Notes under the pieces: model-generated
Databases searched by the model: none
Told to the model about the DNA's origin: nothing
Seen by the model: the letters and a program-made list of their open reading frames with translations, nothing else
Shown: positions 53,001-62,695 of the stretch, one piece after another
Layout: each line of letters starts with the position of its first letter
Numbering within the stretch: position 1 is the first letter of the stretch
Position numbers and translations under genes: made by a program
NCBI GenBank assembly: GCA_944324165.1
Contig: CALUVG010000003.1
Span: forward strand, 55,914-119,913
Origin: Candidatus Gastranaerophilales bacterium
GTDB taxonomy: Bacteria; Cyanobacteriota; Vampirovibrionia; Gastranaerophilales; Gastranaerophilaceae
DNA length: 64,000 nt
Direction of reading: 5' to 3'

Positions 53001-54740
53001 CTAACCCTCATTATTTGTACTATTCCCTGAATAATAAAAATTAAACAGTTCCAGTACATGTTTTTGTTCGCCAGTTGCATTTTCATTATTGATAAAATTG
53101 TGTATATCTTGAAGATTGTAATGACTTAAAAGTTCTCTGTCGTCATCTTTGAAACTGTTATGATTTTCGGTTAAGAATACTTTGATGATTTTATCAAGGG
53201 ATATCTTTAAAAAGACATCAACTATATTTTTATCAAAATGAGTGCCGCTGTCCTGCATCAGTATGTTTATAACATTACCTATCGGCATTTTATCACGGTA
53301 GTGGCGGCGGGAAGTTATGGCGTCAAAAACATCCGAAACTGCAAGAATTCTGCCGCCATAAGGAATTTCTTCACCCTTAAGATGTCTATAATAACCGGAA
53401 CCATCATATTTTTCATGATGCGAACAGGCTATTTCTGTTATCATCTTGAAATTTTCGGACATGTTAATTTTTCCGAGAATATTGTGTGTGATTTGAACAT
53501 GTTCCTGAATATGTTTGTACTCTTCAGGGGTTAATTTCCCTTCTTTTTGCAACACTGAATCCCTGATACCGATTTTGCCTATATCGTGAAGTATTGCTGC
53601 TTTTTCAATTATTTCTTTACTTTTTTCATCAAGTCCGAGTTCATCTGCTATAAGCATAGAATAGAGTTTTACTCTGGTGGAATGACCTGCTGTGATTTTA
53701 TCGCGGGCGTCTATAGAGGTTGCAAGCGTATCAATAAAGCTTTCAAACAATTGTTTTTGTTCTTTATAGAGCTCTTTCTGCTGTTCAAATAACTGAGCAT
53801 TTTCAAGCGCAATACTTGCACTTCCGCCAATTGCGACAAGCAAATCTTCATCATTTTTGGTAAATACCCCGTCAATTTTATTCAGAACTTGAAAAGCTCC
53901 TATAATTTCTTGATTATTATTCTTTATAGGCATGCAAAGTATTGTCTTTGTTCTATAGCCGGTTTCCTTGTCAACTTCAGGGTTAAAACGCGGGTCATTG
54001 TAAGCATCAGCGATATTCAAGGACTCTCCGGTTTTTACAACATATCCGGCAAGTCCCTTGTCTGCGGGAAAACGAATTTCCGTATCATCAAGCCCGAGTG
54101 CGACTTTAGACCATAATTCGTCTTTTTCTTTATCCCACAAAAATACGGTGCATCTGTCTGCTTGAATAGCATTTTTAGTTTCTTCGGCAATGACTTTTAA
54201 CAGAACATTTATATCTGTTAATGCCGTGATAGAACGCCCTATTTTTACAAGTGACACAAGCGGATCATTTTTGGTTTGTACGGAAAAATCAAGTCCATTT
54301 TTAATTTGACGTATTCTTAATTCAATTTCTTCAGTGAACTCAAACTCGTCATTTTCGTGCAAAAGATCCAGTGCATTATTATAATGGATAAGCGCAACAT
54401 CGGTATTGCCTTCCACAAAATTAATTGTACCAAGTGCATACTGATAGAACATTAATGCAGTTTTACTTTTGGAAAATTCAGCCATATAGCCGCTGTCATT
54501 AATGAGTGCCAAAGCTTCTTTATAAGTATTTTTATCAGTTAAATATTCACACATTCCGTTCATACTTAAGCATATTGAGATATAGCTGCTTAAGCCGGAG
54601 TTTTTCAGCAATTCCTGAGCCTGCAGAAATTTTGTGTGAGCGTTAATGTAGTCCTTATTTTTTAGAATATTTATGGCATCGGTAATGATATTTTTTATGT
54701 TAGTTCTTAATTCCGTTTGAGTTTCGACTGATTGTTCCAT
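53001..54740 (-). CDS. GAF and HD-GYP domain protein
   Basis: 579 residues. The N-terminal 150 residues are helical, TPR-like (KDYINAHTKFLQAQELLKNS). A GAF domain follows (AIQADRCTVFLWDKEKDELW; RFPADKGLAGYVVKTGESLN), then HD-GYP from about residue 340: HSTRVKLYSMLIADELG, AAILHDIGKIGI and HHEKYDGSGYYRHLKGEEIP. The usual GYP third residue is Tyr here (GYY). The HD metal residues are intact, so it may be an active cyclic-dinucleotide phosphodiesterase. First gene of the signalling unit. Confidence 0.9.
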   Translation of the reverse strand: MEQSVETQTELRTNIKNIITDAINILKNKDYINAHTKFLQAQELLKNSGLSSYISICLSMNGMCEYLTDKNTYKEALALINDSGYMAEFSKSKTALMFYQYALGTINFVEGNTDVALIHYNNALDLLHENDEFEFTEEIELRIRQIKNGLDFSVQTKNDPLVSLVKIGRSITALTDINVLLKVIAEETKNAIQADRCTVFLWDKEKDELWSKVALGLDDTEIRFPADKGLAGYVVKTGESLNIADAYNDPRFNPEVDKETGYRTKTILCMPIKNNNQEIIGAFQVLNKIDGVFTKNDEDLLVAIGGSASIALENAQLFEQQKELYKEQKQLFESFIDTLATSIDARDKITAGHSTRVKLYSMLIADELGLDEKSKEIIEKAAILHDIGKIGIRDSVLQKEGKLTPEEYKHIQEHVQITHNILGKINMSENFKMITEIACSHHEKYDGSGYYRHLKGEEIPYGGRILAVSDVFDAITSRRHYRDKMPIGNVINILMQDSGTHFDKNIVDVFLKISLDKIIKVFLTENHNSFKDDDRELLSHYNLQDIHNFINNENATGEQKHVLELFNFYYSGNSTNNEG

Positions 54741-54865
54741 CTTCTATCCTTATTAGATTTTTACAAAAGTTTCCTATATTATATTTTTATTATATTATAT
54801 AGTATGTAATAAAACAATATCTATATGATGTAGATTATAATTTAAGTAAGAATAAAAGGGAGTAT

Positions 54866-55552
54866 ATGGATAAAATTACAATATTAGTGCCGGTATACAA
54901 TGAAGTGGACACACTTGCATTAATGATTAACAAATTAGAGAATACGGATTTTTGCGGATTGGAAAAAGAAATAATAATAATAGATGACTGTTCAACCGAT
55001 GGAACAAAAGAACTTTATAAAAATATAAATCATAAAGTCTTGTATCATAAATATAATCAAGGAAAAGGAGCTGCATTAAGAACAGGGTTAATTGAGGCTA
55101 CAGGGGATATAATTGTTATTCAGGATGCTGATTTGGAATATGACCCTGTAGATTATAAACCGCTTGTGCAGCTTATTATTGATGGCAAAGCTGATGTTTG
55201 TTACGGGTCACGTCTGTCAGGAGGTAAACCGTCTCGTTCTTTTATGTTTACACATCTTCTTGGTAATAAATTCTTGTCATTGTTAACAAATATTTTGTAT
55301 GGTTCCACACTAACTGATATGGAAACTTGTTATAAGGCTTTTCGTGCGGATTTTATCAAAGATATAGATATCAAATCCGACCGGTTTGATTTTGAACCGG
55401 AAATTACGGCAAAGGTATTAAAAAAACATGCAAGATTATATGAATTACCTGTTTCATATTACGGACGGGAATTTGCGGAAGGTAAAAAAATAACCTGGAG
55501 AGATGGAATTTTTGCAATTATTGCTTTAATTAAATATAGATTTGTAGATTAG
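54866..55552 (+). CDS. Family 2 glycosyltransferase (polyprenyl-phosphate sugar type)
   Basis: 228 residues. ILVPVYNEVDTLALMINKLE starts the GT-A fold; IIIIDDCSTDGTKEL, QGKGAALRTG and the DXD-like QDADLEYDPVDY follow. The end (ELPVSYYGREFAEGKKITWR) is typical of DPM1-like enzymes that make polyprenyl-phosphate sugars. No membrane helix, so it is peripheral or partnered. Monocistronic, with GGGAGT upstream. Confidence 0.9.
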   Translation: MDKITILVPVYNEVDTLALMINKLENTDFCGLEKEIIIIDDCSTDGTKELYKNINHKVLYHKYNQGKGAALRTGLIEATGDIIVIQDADLEYDPVDYKPLVQLIIDGKADVCYGSRLSGGKPSRSFMFTHLLGNKFLSLLTNILYGSTLTDMETCYKAFRADFIKDIDIKSDRFDFEPEITAKVLKKHARLYELPVSYYGREFAEGKKITWRDGIFAIIALIKYRFVD

Positions 55553-55568
55553 AAGAAAAGGAGGATAT

Positions 55569-56393
55569 ATGAAGAAAATTTTATTTACACTATTTTTAAC
55601 TTTTGCATTAAGTTTATCTGTTAATGCTGCCACCTGGAATGCTGCAGACAGAGTTCCCGTCGTAGGTAAACAAATTTTATCAAAAAACAATTTGCCAGCA
55701 GATACAGTTTTTAAAATTTCTGAATCAGCACAAAACAGCGAGTTTATTGATGATAATCTTGTTATTTATGTGCCGGAAACTGATCTGGAAACAGCAGGTA
55801 ATGATAATGAAGTAGCCGCTATCGTCTCACATGAAATAGGCTTAATAATAAATGCCAGTGCCTCTAAAAAAGAAGTTCTTGGAACACTGGCATCAGCATT
55901 GACAGGGGCAAGCAATTCAGATACCGGACTCTGGCTGCAAGAATTTTCAATGAATAAACTTTCAGAAAAAGAAGAAATGACAGCCGATATTACAGGGGTT
56001 GATTTAATGATCGCAGCCGGCTATAATCCGTTAGCAAGAATTGTAACATTAACAAAAGAACAGGCGACCACTATGGAGCTGCTTACAGGAAAAATTCCTA
56101 ATGCCAAACGTGCTATGTATGTTTATGATTATCTGGTATATAATTATCCGTCAAAAGTGAAAGCTGGATATAACTGTCAGGAGTATAGAAATTTTCTGGC
56201 ATATGCTCAGCCAACAATTGATGAAAGAAATTCCAATAAAAAGAAATTAGAAAAATTTCAAAAGGAACAGGCAAAATTAAAACAGGAAAGAGCCAAACAA
56301 ATAGCTACATTCAAGGCAACAGGCGGATTGACCGGATGGGATGCATCTTATACTATTTTGAAAAATTTGTATGAATCATCCGAAACAAAATAA
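55569..56393 (+). CDS. M48-like protein with degenerate zinc motif
   Basis: 274 residues with a signal peptide (MKKILFTLFLTFALSLSVNA). Residues 80-100 follow the M48 pattern (DNEVAAIVSHEIGLIINASA): the expected HExxH is HEIGL, so the second zinc His is Leu. The later motif reads EEMTADITGVDLMIAAGYNP where M48 proteins have ExxAD. The C-terminal tail is a basic coiled coil. It looks like a catalytically dead homologue of a periplasmic peptidase, perhaps a chaperone-like protein. Confidence 0.72.
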   Translation: MKKILFTLFLTFALSLSVNAATWNAADRVPVVGKQILSKNNLPADTVFKISESAQNSEFIDDNLVIYVPETDLETAGNDNEVAAIVSHEIGLIINASASKKEVLGTLASALTGASNSDTGLWLQEFSMNKLSEKEEMTADITGVDLMIAAGYNPLARIVTLTKEQATTMELLTGKIPNAKRAMYVYDYLVYNYPSKVKAGYNCQEYRNFLAYAQPTIDERNSNKKKLEKFQKEQAKLKQERAKQIATFKATGGLTGWDASYTILKNLYESSETK

Positions 56394-56402
56394 TTTTTAC
56401 AA

Positions 56403-56432
56403 GGCGGGCTGATAAATCAGCCCGCCGCTTTT
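56403..56432 (+). terminator. Terminator after the M48-like gene
   Basis: GGCGGGCTGAT and ATCAGCCCGCC, an 11-pair stem with a two-base loop, followed by GCTTTTT. Confidence 0.85.
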
Positions 56433-56489
56433 TACAAAACAAAAATTAATATATTTGCTAATCTGTTTTTTTTAATCTATCATGATTTT

Positions 56490-57614
56490 ATGCTAGAAGG
56501 TTTAAAAGAAAAATACAAAAAGATAACAATTCTTGATAAATATATCTTGAGGCAAATTATTGAAATGTTTATAATGGGGGTATGTGTTTTCACCTCAATC
56601 ATTTTTGCCTCAGATACATTTATAACGCTGATAAAACAAATCTCTTTATTCGGCATTCCGTTTAAGGTAGCATTAATGATGATTATTTTAAACTTGCCTT
56701 CTGTTATTGTAATGACAATACCTATGGGTGTTTTGCTTGCAACTGTCATGACTTTAAACAGATTGAGTCTTGCATCTGAAATTACTGTCATGCGGGCATG
56801 CGGTATCGGACTGAATAGAATAGCAAAACCTATTTTTGTTTTTGCAATAGTAATGTCTGTATTTAGCTTTGTCATCAATGAAAGTGTTGTTCCGGTTATG
56901 ACCAAACAATCAAAAGATTTGGCATTATGGGCTCTTGGACAAAAAAATATTCCTGAAGGTAAACAAAACTTTGTATTTAAAGAAACAACACCGGAAGGAA
57001 AGTTAAAACGTCTGTTTTATGTCGGCTATTGCGAAGATAAAATTCTTTATAATATAACAGTATTGGATACTGCTGATGATAATACAATTCAGGTTCTTCA
57101 AGCAGATGAAGGAAAAACTTCACCTGAGGGCTGGGATTTTGAAAAAGGTGCAGTTTATACAATAGGTGACAAAGGTAAAGTCCTTAATACTACACTTTTT
57201 GATCATTCTATTGTTAAATTTGGTGTGGATTTGTCAAAAGAATTGAATAAAAATGTAGCAAAAGAGATGAATTTCACAAAACTGGTTAAGTACATTCATC
57301 AAAGTAATTTAGAAAAAGAAAAACGCAACGAAATAGTTGTTGAATTGTTTGATAAAATTGCATTACCTCTGACTACACTGGCACTTGTATTAATTGGGGT
57401 TCCTCTTGCAATTACTCCGCCGCGTGTAAGATATAACAGAGGATTTTTGTTCAGTATTTTGATTATTTTTGCGTACTATCTGATTCGTGCATTATCAATA
57501 TCTTTTGGTGAGGCAGGTGCTTTACATCCTTTCCTTGCAGCATGGATGCCAAATATTGTGTTGACTTCACTCGGGGCACTGTTATATTACAAAAAAGTCT
57601 TTACGATTGAATAG
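56490..57614 (+). CDS. LptF/LptG-family permease
   Basis: 374 residues. Three membrane helices at the start (IIEMFIMGVCVFTSIIFASD; VALMMIILNLPSVIVMTIPM; RIAKPIFVFAIVMSVFSFVI), a soluble jellyroll-like middle and three at the end (LPLTTLALVLIGVPLAITPP and two more). This is the YjgP/YjgQ family, which moves lipopolysaccharide out of the inner membrane with LptB. Only one such gene is here, so LptF versus LptG is undecided; it implies an outer membrane. Confidence 0.9.
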   Translation: MLEGLKEKYKKITILDKYILRQIIEMFIMGVCVFTSIIFASDTFITLIKQISLFGIPFKVALMMIILNLPSVIVMTIPMGVLLATVMTLNRLSLASEITVMRACGIGLNRIAKPIFVFAIVMSVFSFVINESVVPVMTKQSKDLALWALGQKNIPEGKQNFVFKETTPEGKLKRLFYVGYCEDKILYNITVLDTADDNTIQVLQADEGKTSPEGWDFEKGAVYTIGDKGKVLNTTLFDHSIVKFGVDLSKELNKNVAKEMNFTKLVKYIHQSNLEKEKRNEIVVELFDKIALPLTTLALVLIGVPLAITPPRVRYNRGFLFSILIIFAYYLIRALSISFGEAGALHPFLAAWMPNIVLTSLGALLYYKKVFTIE

Positions 57615-57681
57615 ACAAGGCTTGCCTTTGAGATTTTTTTGTCTTAAAATTATCGTAAAAAGATTAGCTTAAGGAGATAAT

Positions 57682-59145
57682 ATGAACGAGCTTTTGAAAA
57701 AATCGGCTGCTGAACAAAGTAAAGCCTTGAAAAATAAAGAAATTTCTGCTGTAGAATTAACAAATGCAGCATTTGAGAGAATTAATAAGTTAGAAGAAAA
57801 ATTGGGTGCATTTAATTCTTTGACAAAAGAAACTGCACTTGAAACAGCAAAAAAAGTTGATGAAAAAATAGCAAAAAACGAAGAATTACCTTTGCTTGCC
57901 GGTATTCCTCTAGCCCTGAAAGATAATATGAATTTAATCGGGTCAAAGACAACTGCCTCAAGTAAAATTCTTGAAAATTTTGTTTCACCTTTTAATGCTA
58001 CTATAACTGAAAAATTGTTAGGTAATTTGGTGCCGATTTTGGGCAAAGCAAATTTGGACGAATTTGCAATGGGATCATCAAATGAAAATTCCGCATTTAA
58101 AAAGGTGCATAATCCATGGAATTTAAATAAAGTTCCAGGGGGATCTTCTGGCGGGTCTGCCGCAAGTGTTGCCTCTTGTGAGGTAACTTTATCACTCGGG
58201 TCTGATACAGGCGGATCAATCAGATTACCTGCATCTTTCTGCGGTATTGTCGGCATGAAACCTACTTACGGACGTGTTTCAAGATACGGACTTATTGCAT
58301 TTGCATCTTCACTTGACCAGATTGGTCCTTTTGCAAGAACAGTTGAGGATGCTGCAAATTTACTTGAAGTAATTTCAGGTCATGATCCTAAAGACAGTAC
58401 TTCATTAAATTTACCGGTTGAACATTATGCAGCTAATTTAAACAATGATATTACAGGCATGAAAGTCGGCGTAATAAAAGAATTGATGAGCGAAGGACTT
58501 TCTGATGATGTACAAAAGGCAATGCAAAAAGCTATTGAGGATTATAAAAAACTTGGATGCGAAATAGTAGAAATTTCACTTCCTCATCTTAAATATTCTA
58601 TTGGTATTTATTATATTCTTGCAACAGCAGAATGCTCATCTAACCTTGCGCGTTTTGACGGGGTAAGATATGGATATAGAACACCGGATGCTAAAAATCT
58701 TATGGAAATGTATACTAAAACACGTGCAGAAGGGTTTGGACCGGAGGTTAAACGCCGTATAATGCTTGGAACTTATGCATTATCTTCCGGCTATTACGAT
58801 GCTTATTATAAAAAAGCACAGCAGATGCGTGCATTAGTAACGCAGGATTTTGTGGAAGCATTCAAACAGGTTGATATATTGATTTCTCCAACCTGCCCTA
58901 ATACGGCATTTGATTTGGGGGCAAAATCATCAGATCCGCTGGCAATGTATTTAACAGATATTGCTACTATTTCTGCTAACCTTGCAGGTATTCCGGGTAT
59001 GAGTGTTCCGGCAGGATTTGACAAAGACGGCATGCCAATAGGTTTACAAATTCTGGCTCCTCAATTGCAGGAAAGCAGATTGTTCAATGCTGCTCATAAA
59101 TTTGAAAGAGCTAATGATTACTATTTGCAGCTTGCAAATATATAA
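57682..59145 (+). CDS. gatA: Glutamyl-tRNA(Gln) amidotransferase subunit A
   Basis: 487 residues. The amidase triad is visible: Lys in PLALKDNMNL, Ser in PGGSSGGSAA and the nucleophile Ser in SDTGGSIRLPA. With GatB and GatC it converts Glu-tRNA(Gln) to Gln-tRNA(Gln). gatB and gatC are not adjacent. An AAGGAG site precedes the start. A strong hairpin follows the stop. Confidence 0.96.
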   Translation: MNELLKKSAAEQSKALKNKEISAVELTNAAFERINKLEEKLGAFNSLTKETALETAKKVDEKIAKNEELPLLAGIPLALKDNMNLIGSKTTASSKILENFVSPFNATITEKLLGNLVPILGKANLDEFAMGSSNENSAFKKVHNPWNLNKVPGGSSGGSAASVASCEVTLSLGSDTGGSIRLPASFCGIVGMKPTYGRVSRYGLIAFASSLDQIGPFARTVEDAANLLEVISGHDPKDSTSLNLPVEHYAANLNNDITGMKVGVIKELMSEGLSDDVQKAMQKAIEDYKKLGCEIVEISLPHLKYSIGIYYILATAECSSNLARFDGVRYGYRTPDAKNLMEMYTKTRAEGFGPEVKRRIMLGTYALSSGYYDAYYKKAQQMRALVTQDFVEAFKQVDILISPTCPNTAFDLGAKSSDPLAMYLTDIATISANLAGIPGMSVPAGFDKDGMPIGLQILAPQLQESRLFNAAHKFERANDYYLQLANI

Positions 59146-59151
59146 TATTTA

Positions 59152-59194
59152 AAAAGTGTCGGGCGGATTTTTTCAAATCCGCCCGACGCACTTT
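59152..59194 (+). terminator. Terminator after gatA
   Basis: AAAAGTGTCGGGCGGATTT pairs with AAATCCGCCCGACGCACTTTT except for one bulged base, loop TTTC; the T-rich 3' arm ends in TTTT. Confidence 0.85.
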
Positions 59195-59210
59195 TATCAG
59201 GAGTTTTAAA

Positions 59211-59624
59211 ATGTCTATCAACACAGAATATCTCAAAAGAAATGTAGAGACATTAGAAAAATCTTATTCACTCATCAAAACAGTTGACGAAAGTTCTATA
59301 GATTATGAAATGTATAGAAATTCACTGGTAAAAAGTTTTGAAATGACCTTGGAACAAAGTGCTAAACTTCTGAGCAAAAAATTAACCCAATTTTTTGCTA
59401 CAAACAAGGCTGTGGATAAATTGACTTTTAAAGATTTATTCAGATATGCATTGAAACATTCATTATTGACCGAAGATGAAGTAACACGCTGGTTCAAATA
59501 TAGAGACAATCGTAATAGCACAGCACATGATTATGGACGAGTATTTGCAGAACAAACTCTTTTACTCATAGATGATTTTTTGTGCGATGTAAAACACCTA
59601 AAGGATGTTATTGAACATGAATAA
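59211..59624 (+). CDS. HEPN-type partner of a nucleotidyltransferase (HI0074-like)
   Basis: 137 residues, all helical: ETLEKSYSLIKTVDESSIDY, then FEMTLEQSAKLLSKKLTQFF and the motif YRDNRNSTAHDYG, which matches the RxxxxxH-type site of HEPN/nucleotidyltransferase-substrate-binding proteins. The following gene is its MNT partner, overlapping by 8 bases. In HEPN/MNT toxin-antitoxin pairs the HEPN protein is the RNase toxin; close HI0074-type members lack shown toxicity. AGGAG precedes the start. Confidence 0.85.
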   Translation: MSINTEYLKRNVETLEKSYSLIKTVDESSIDYEMYRNSLVKSFEMTLEQSAKLLSKKLTQFFATNKAVDKLTFKDLFRYALKHSLLTEDEVTRWFKYRDNRNSTAHDYGRVFAEQTLLLIDDFLCDVKHLKDVIEHE

Positions 59625-59913
59625 ATTGTTTATTAAACAAGAATATTTAGACATGCTTTTAAATATCTTCAACAATTACTGCCCGAATGCCGAAGTTTGG
59701 GCATATGGCAGTCGAACTAGCGGAAAAGCACATGAAGGCAGTGATTTGGATTTGGTGATCAAAGATTTTCATTCAAGAACTGCTAATCTGGGGGAACTTA
59801 AAAAGTTAATCAGTGAAAGTAATATTCCTTTTCTTGTTGATATTAATGAATTTGATAATTTACCCAAATCTTTTCAGGACGAAATTTCAAAAAATTATAT
59901 TATTATAAAATGA
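59617..59913 (+). CDS. MNT-type minimal nucleotidyltransferase
   Basis: About 98 residues from the ATG at 59617 (MNKLFIKQEYLDMLLNIFNN). The polymerase-beta type site is AEVWAYGSRTSGKAHEGSDL, then DLVI, giving GSRxxG and the SDxDL metal Asp pair. A third Asp is in FLVDINEFD. It likely adds nucleotides to the HEPN partner to silence it, as in MntA/HepT systems, though that is family knowledge. Confidence 0.88.
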   Translation: MNKLFIKQEYLDMLLNIFNNYCPNAEVWAYGSRTSGKAHEGSDLDLVIKDFHSRTANLGELKKLISESNIPFLVDINEFDNLPKSFQDEISKNYIIIK

Positions 59914-59922
59914 TATATAAAG

Positions 59923-59958
59923 AGAAGGCGGAATTTTTAAATAAAAATTCCGCCTTCT
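59923..59958. terminator. Terminator between the MNT gene and dnaK
   Basis: AGAAGGCGGAATTTTTA and TAAAAATTCCGCCTTCT, a perfect 17-pair stem with a two-base loop; serves the converging genes. Confidence 0.85.
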
Positions 59959-59977
59959 AAATGTGAATTATTGCGAA

Positions 59978-61828
<1,851 letters not shown>

Positions 61829-61924
61829 TTATCTCCTTTTACTAAAATTAACTTGCATTAATCTATATAATTGTTATAACACTGAATATAAAAAATCTAA
61901 AAAAAATAAACAAAAAATTAATAT

Positions 61925-62640
61925 TTCGTTTGGTAAGCGAGGAGAGTAGAGTGAGGTATGGAAATAGTAAAGACGTTAGGACGTTAAGACGATAAGACGT
62001 TAAGTCCTTTACAAAAATCAGGCAACAAGGAATGCCACATTGCTGAAAAATGAAACGACTTAGTCACTCAATCACTTAATCACCTTGTCGCCTCAATTCA
62101 ACCCCCACCCAAATTTCTAAGTTCGCACTGCTCACTAAGAAATTTGACCTCCCCCTCGGAGAGGTGAATCCGTTAAAGACGTTAGGACGATAAGACGTGT
62201 CTTGGATTTGCTCCACGCTCACGGAGTCTCGCCTATTGTGCTTACGCACAAGCCGGCTCATTCCGTTCGCTATCCGGATTTGCTCACATTCGTTCGCTAC
62301 ATCCGTACGCAAATCCGCTAAGACGTTAAGTCCGTTAATAAAAATCAGGCAACATGGAATGCCATATTGTCTGAAAAATGGGATTTTTTCCTCGCCCCTT
62401 GAGGGAGAGGATAGTTTGACTTAACGAGCTTCAGCGAGTTTAGTCATAACTTGGAGAGGGGTGGGTAGGCGTAGCCTACTCTTACATATTGGGAGACTGC
62501 TAAAGAAGTACAATTAACAAAGACGTTAGGACGTTAAGTCCTTTACATAAATCAGGCAACAAGGAATGCCACATTGGCTGATTTATGTAACGACTTAGTA
62601 AAAAAGGTGGGCACGCATTGCTTTGCCCACCCTACAAAAC
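61925..62640. repeat. Intergenic mosaic of dispersed repeats
   Basis: No gene lies in this 700-base gap. It is assembled from repeat A (62202-62319), the GACGTTA octamer runs (61971-62005, 62176-62196, 62320-62336, 62521-62545) and a third module beginning ATCAGGCAACAAGGAATGCC in three copies (about 62017, 62344, 62551), of which the last has an 11-base inverted repeat (ACATAAATCAG/CTGATTTATGT). An AAATTTCT/AGAAATTT hairpin lies at about 62113-62147 and GGTGGGCA/TGCCCACC at 62607-62632. Confidence 0.85.
62202..62319 (+). repeat. Dispersed repeat A, copy 3, intergenic
   Basis: 118 bases with the same ends (GGATTTGC and GCAAATCC) as the copies at 10123 and 21480, but with many substitutions and one extra base. 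It is preceded and followed by GACGTTA-type sequence. Read in the coding frame of the other copies it starts LDLLHAHGVSPIV and loses the shared frame after the extra base. Confidence 0.88.
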
Positions 62641-62666
62641 TTATTCCCCTATTTCCTTATTCCCTT

Positions 62667-62695
62667 CCAGCAAGAGGCATCAAGCCTCTTACTGG
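62667..62695. other. Hairpin across the stop codon of paralogue 2
   Basis: CCAG-c-AAGAGGC, loop ATCAA, GCCTCTT-a-CTGG. It includes the stop codon at 62689-62691 and corresponds to the hairpin at 43737-43765 in paralogue 1, with different bases. Confidence 0.7.

Noticed and set aside
62197..62424. Small ORFs over the intergenic repeat copy
   Set aside because: They are translations of repeat A and its flanks with no ribosome site.
61925..62640. CRISPR array
   Set aside because: The repeated modules have irregular spacing, differing lengths and inverted ends, and no cas gene is near.
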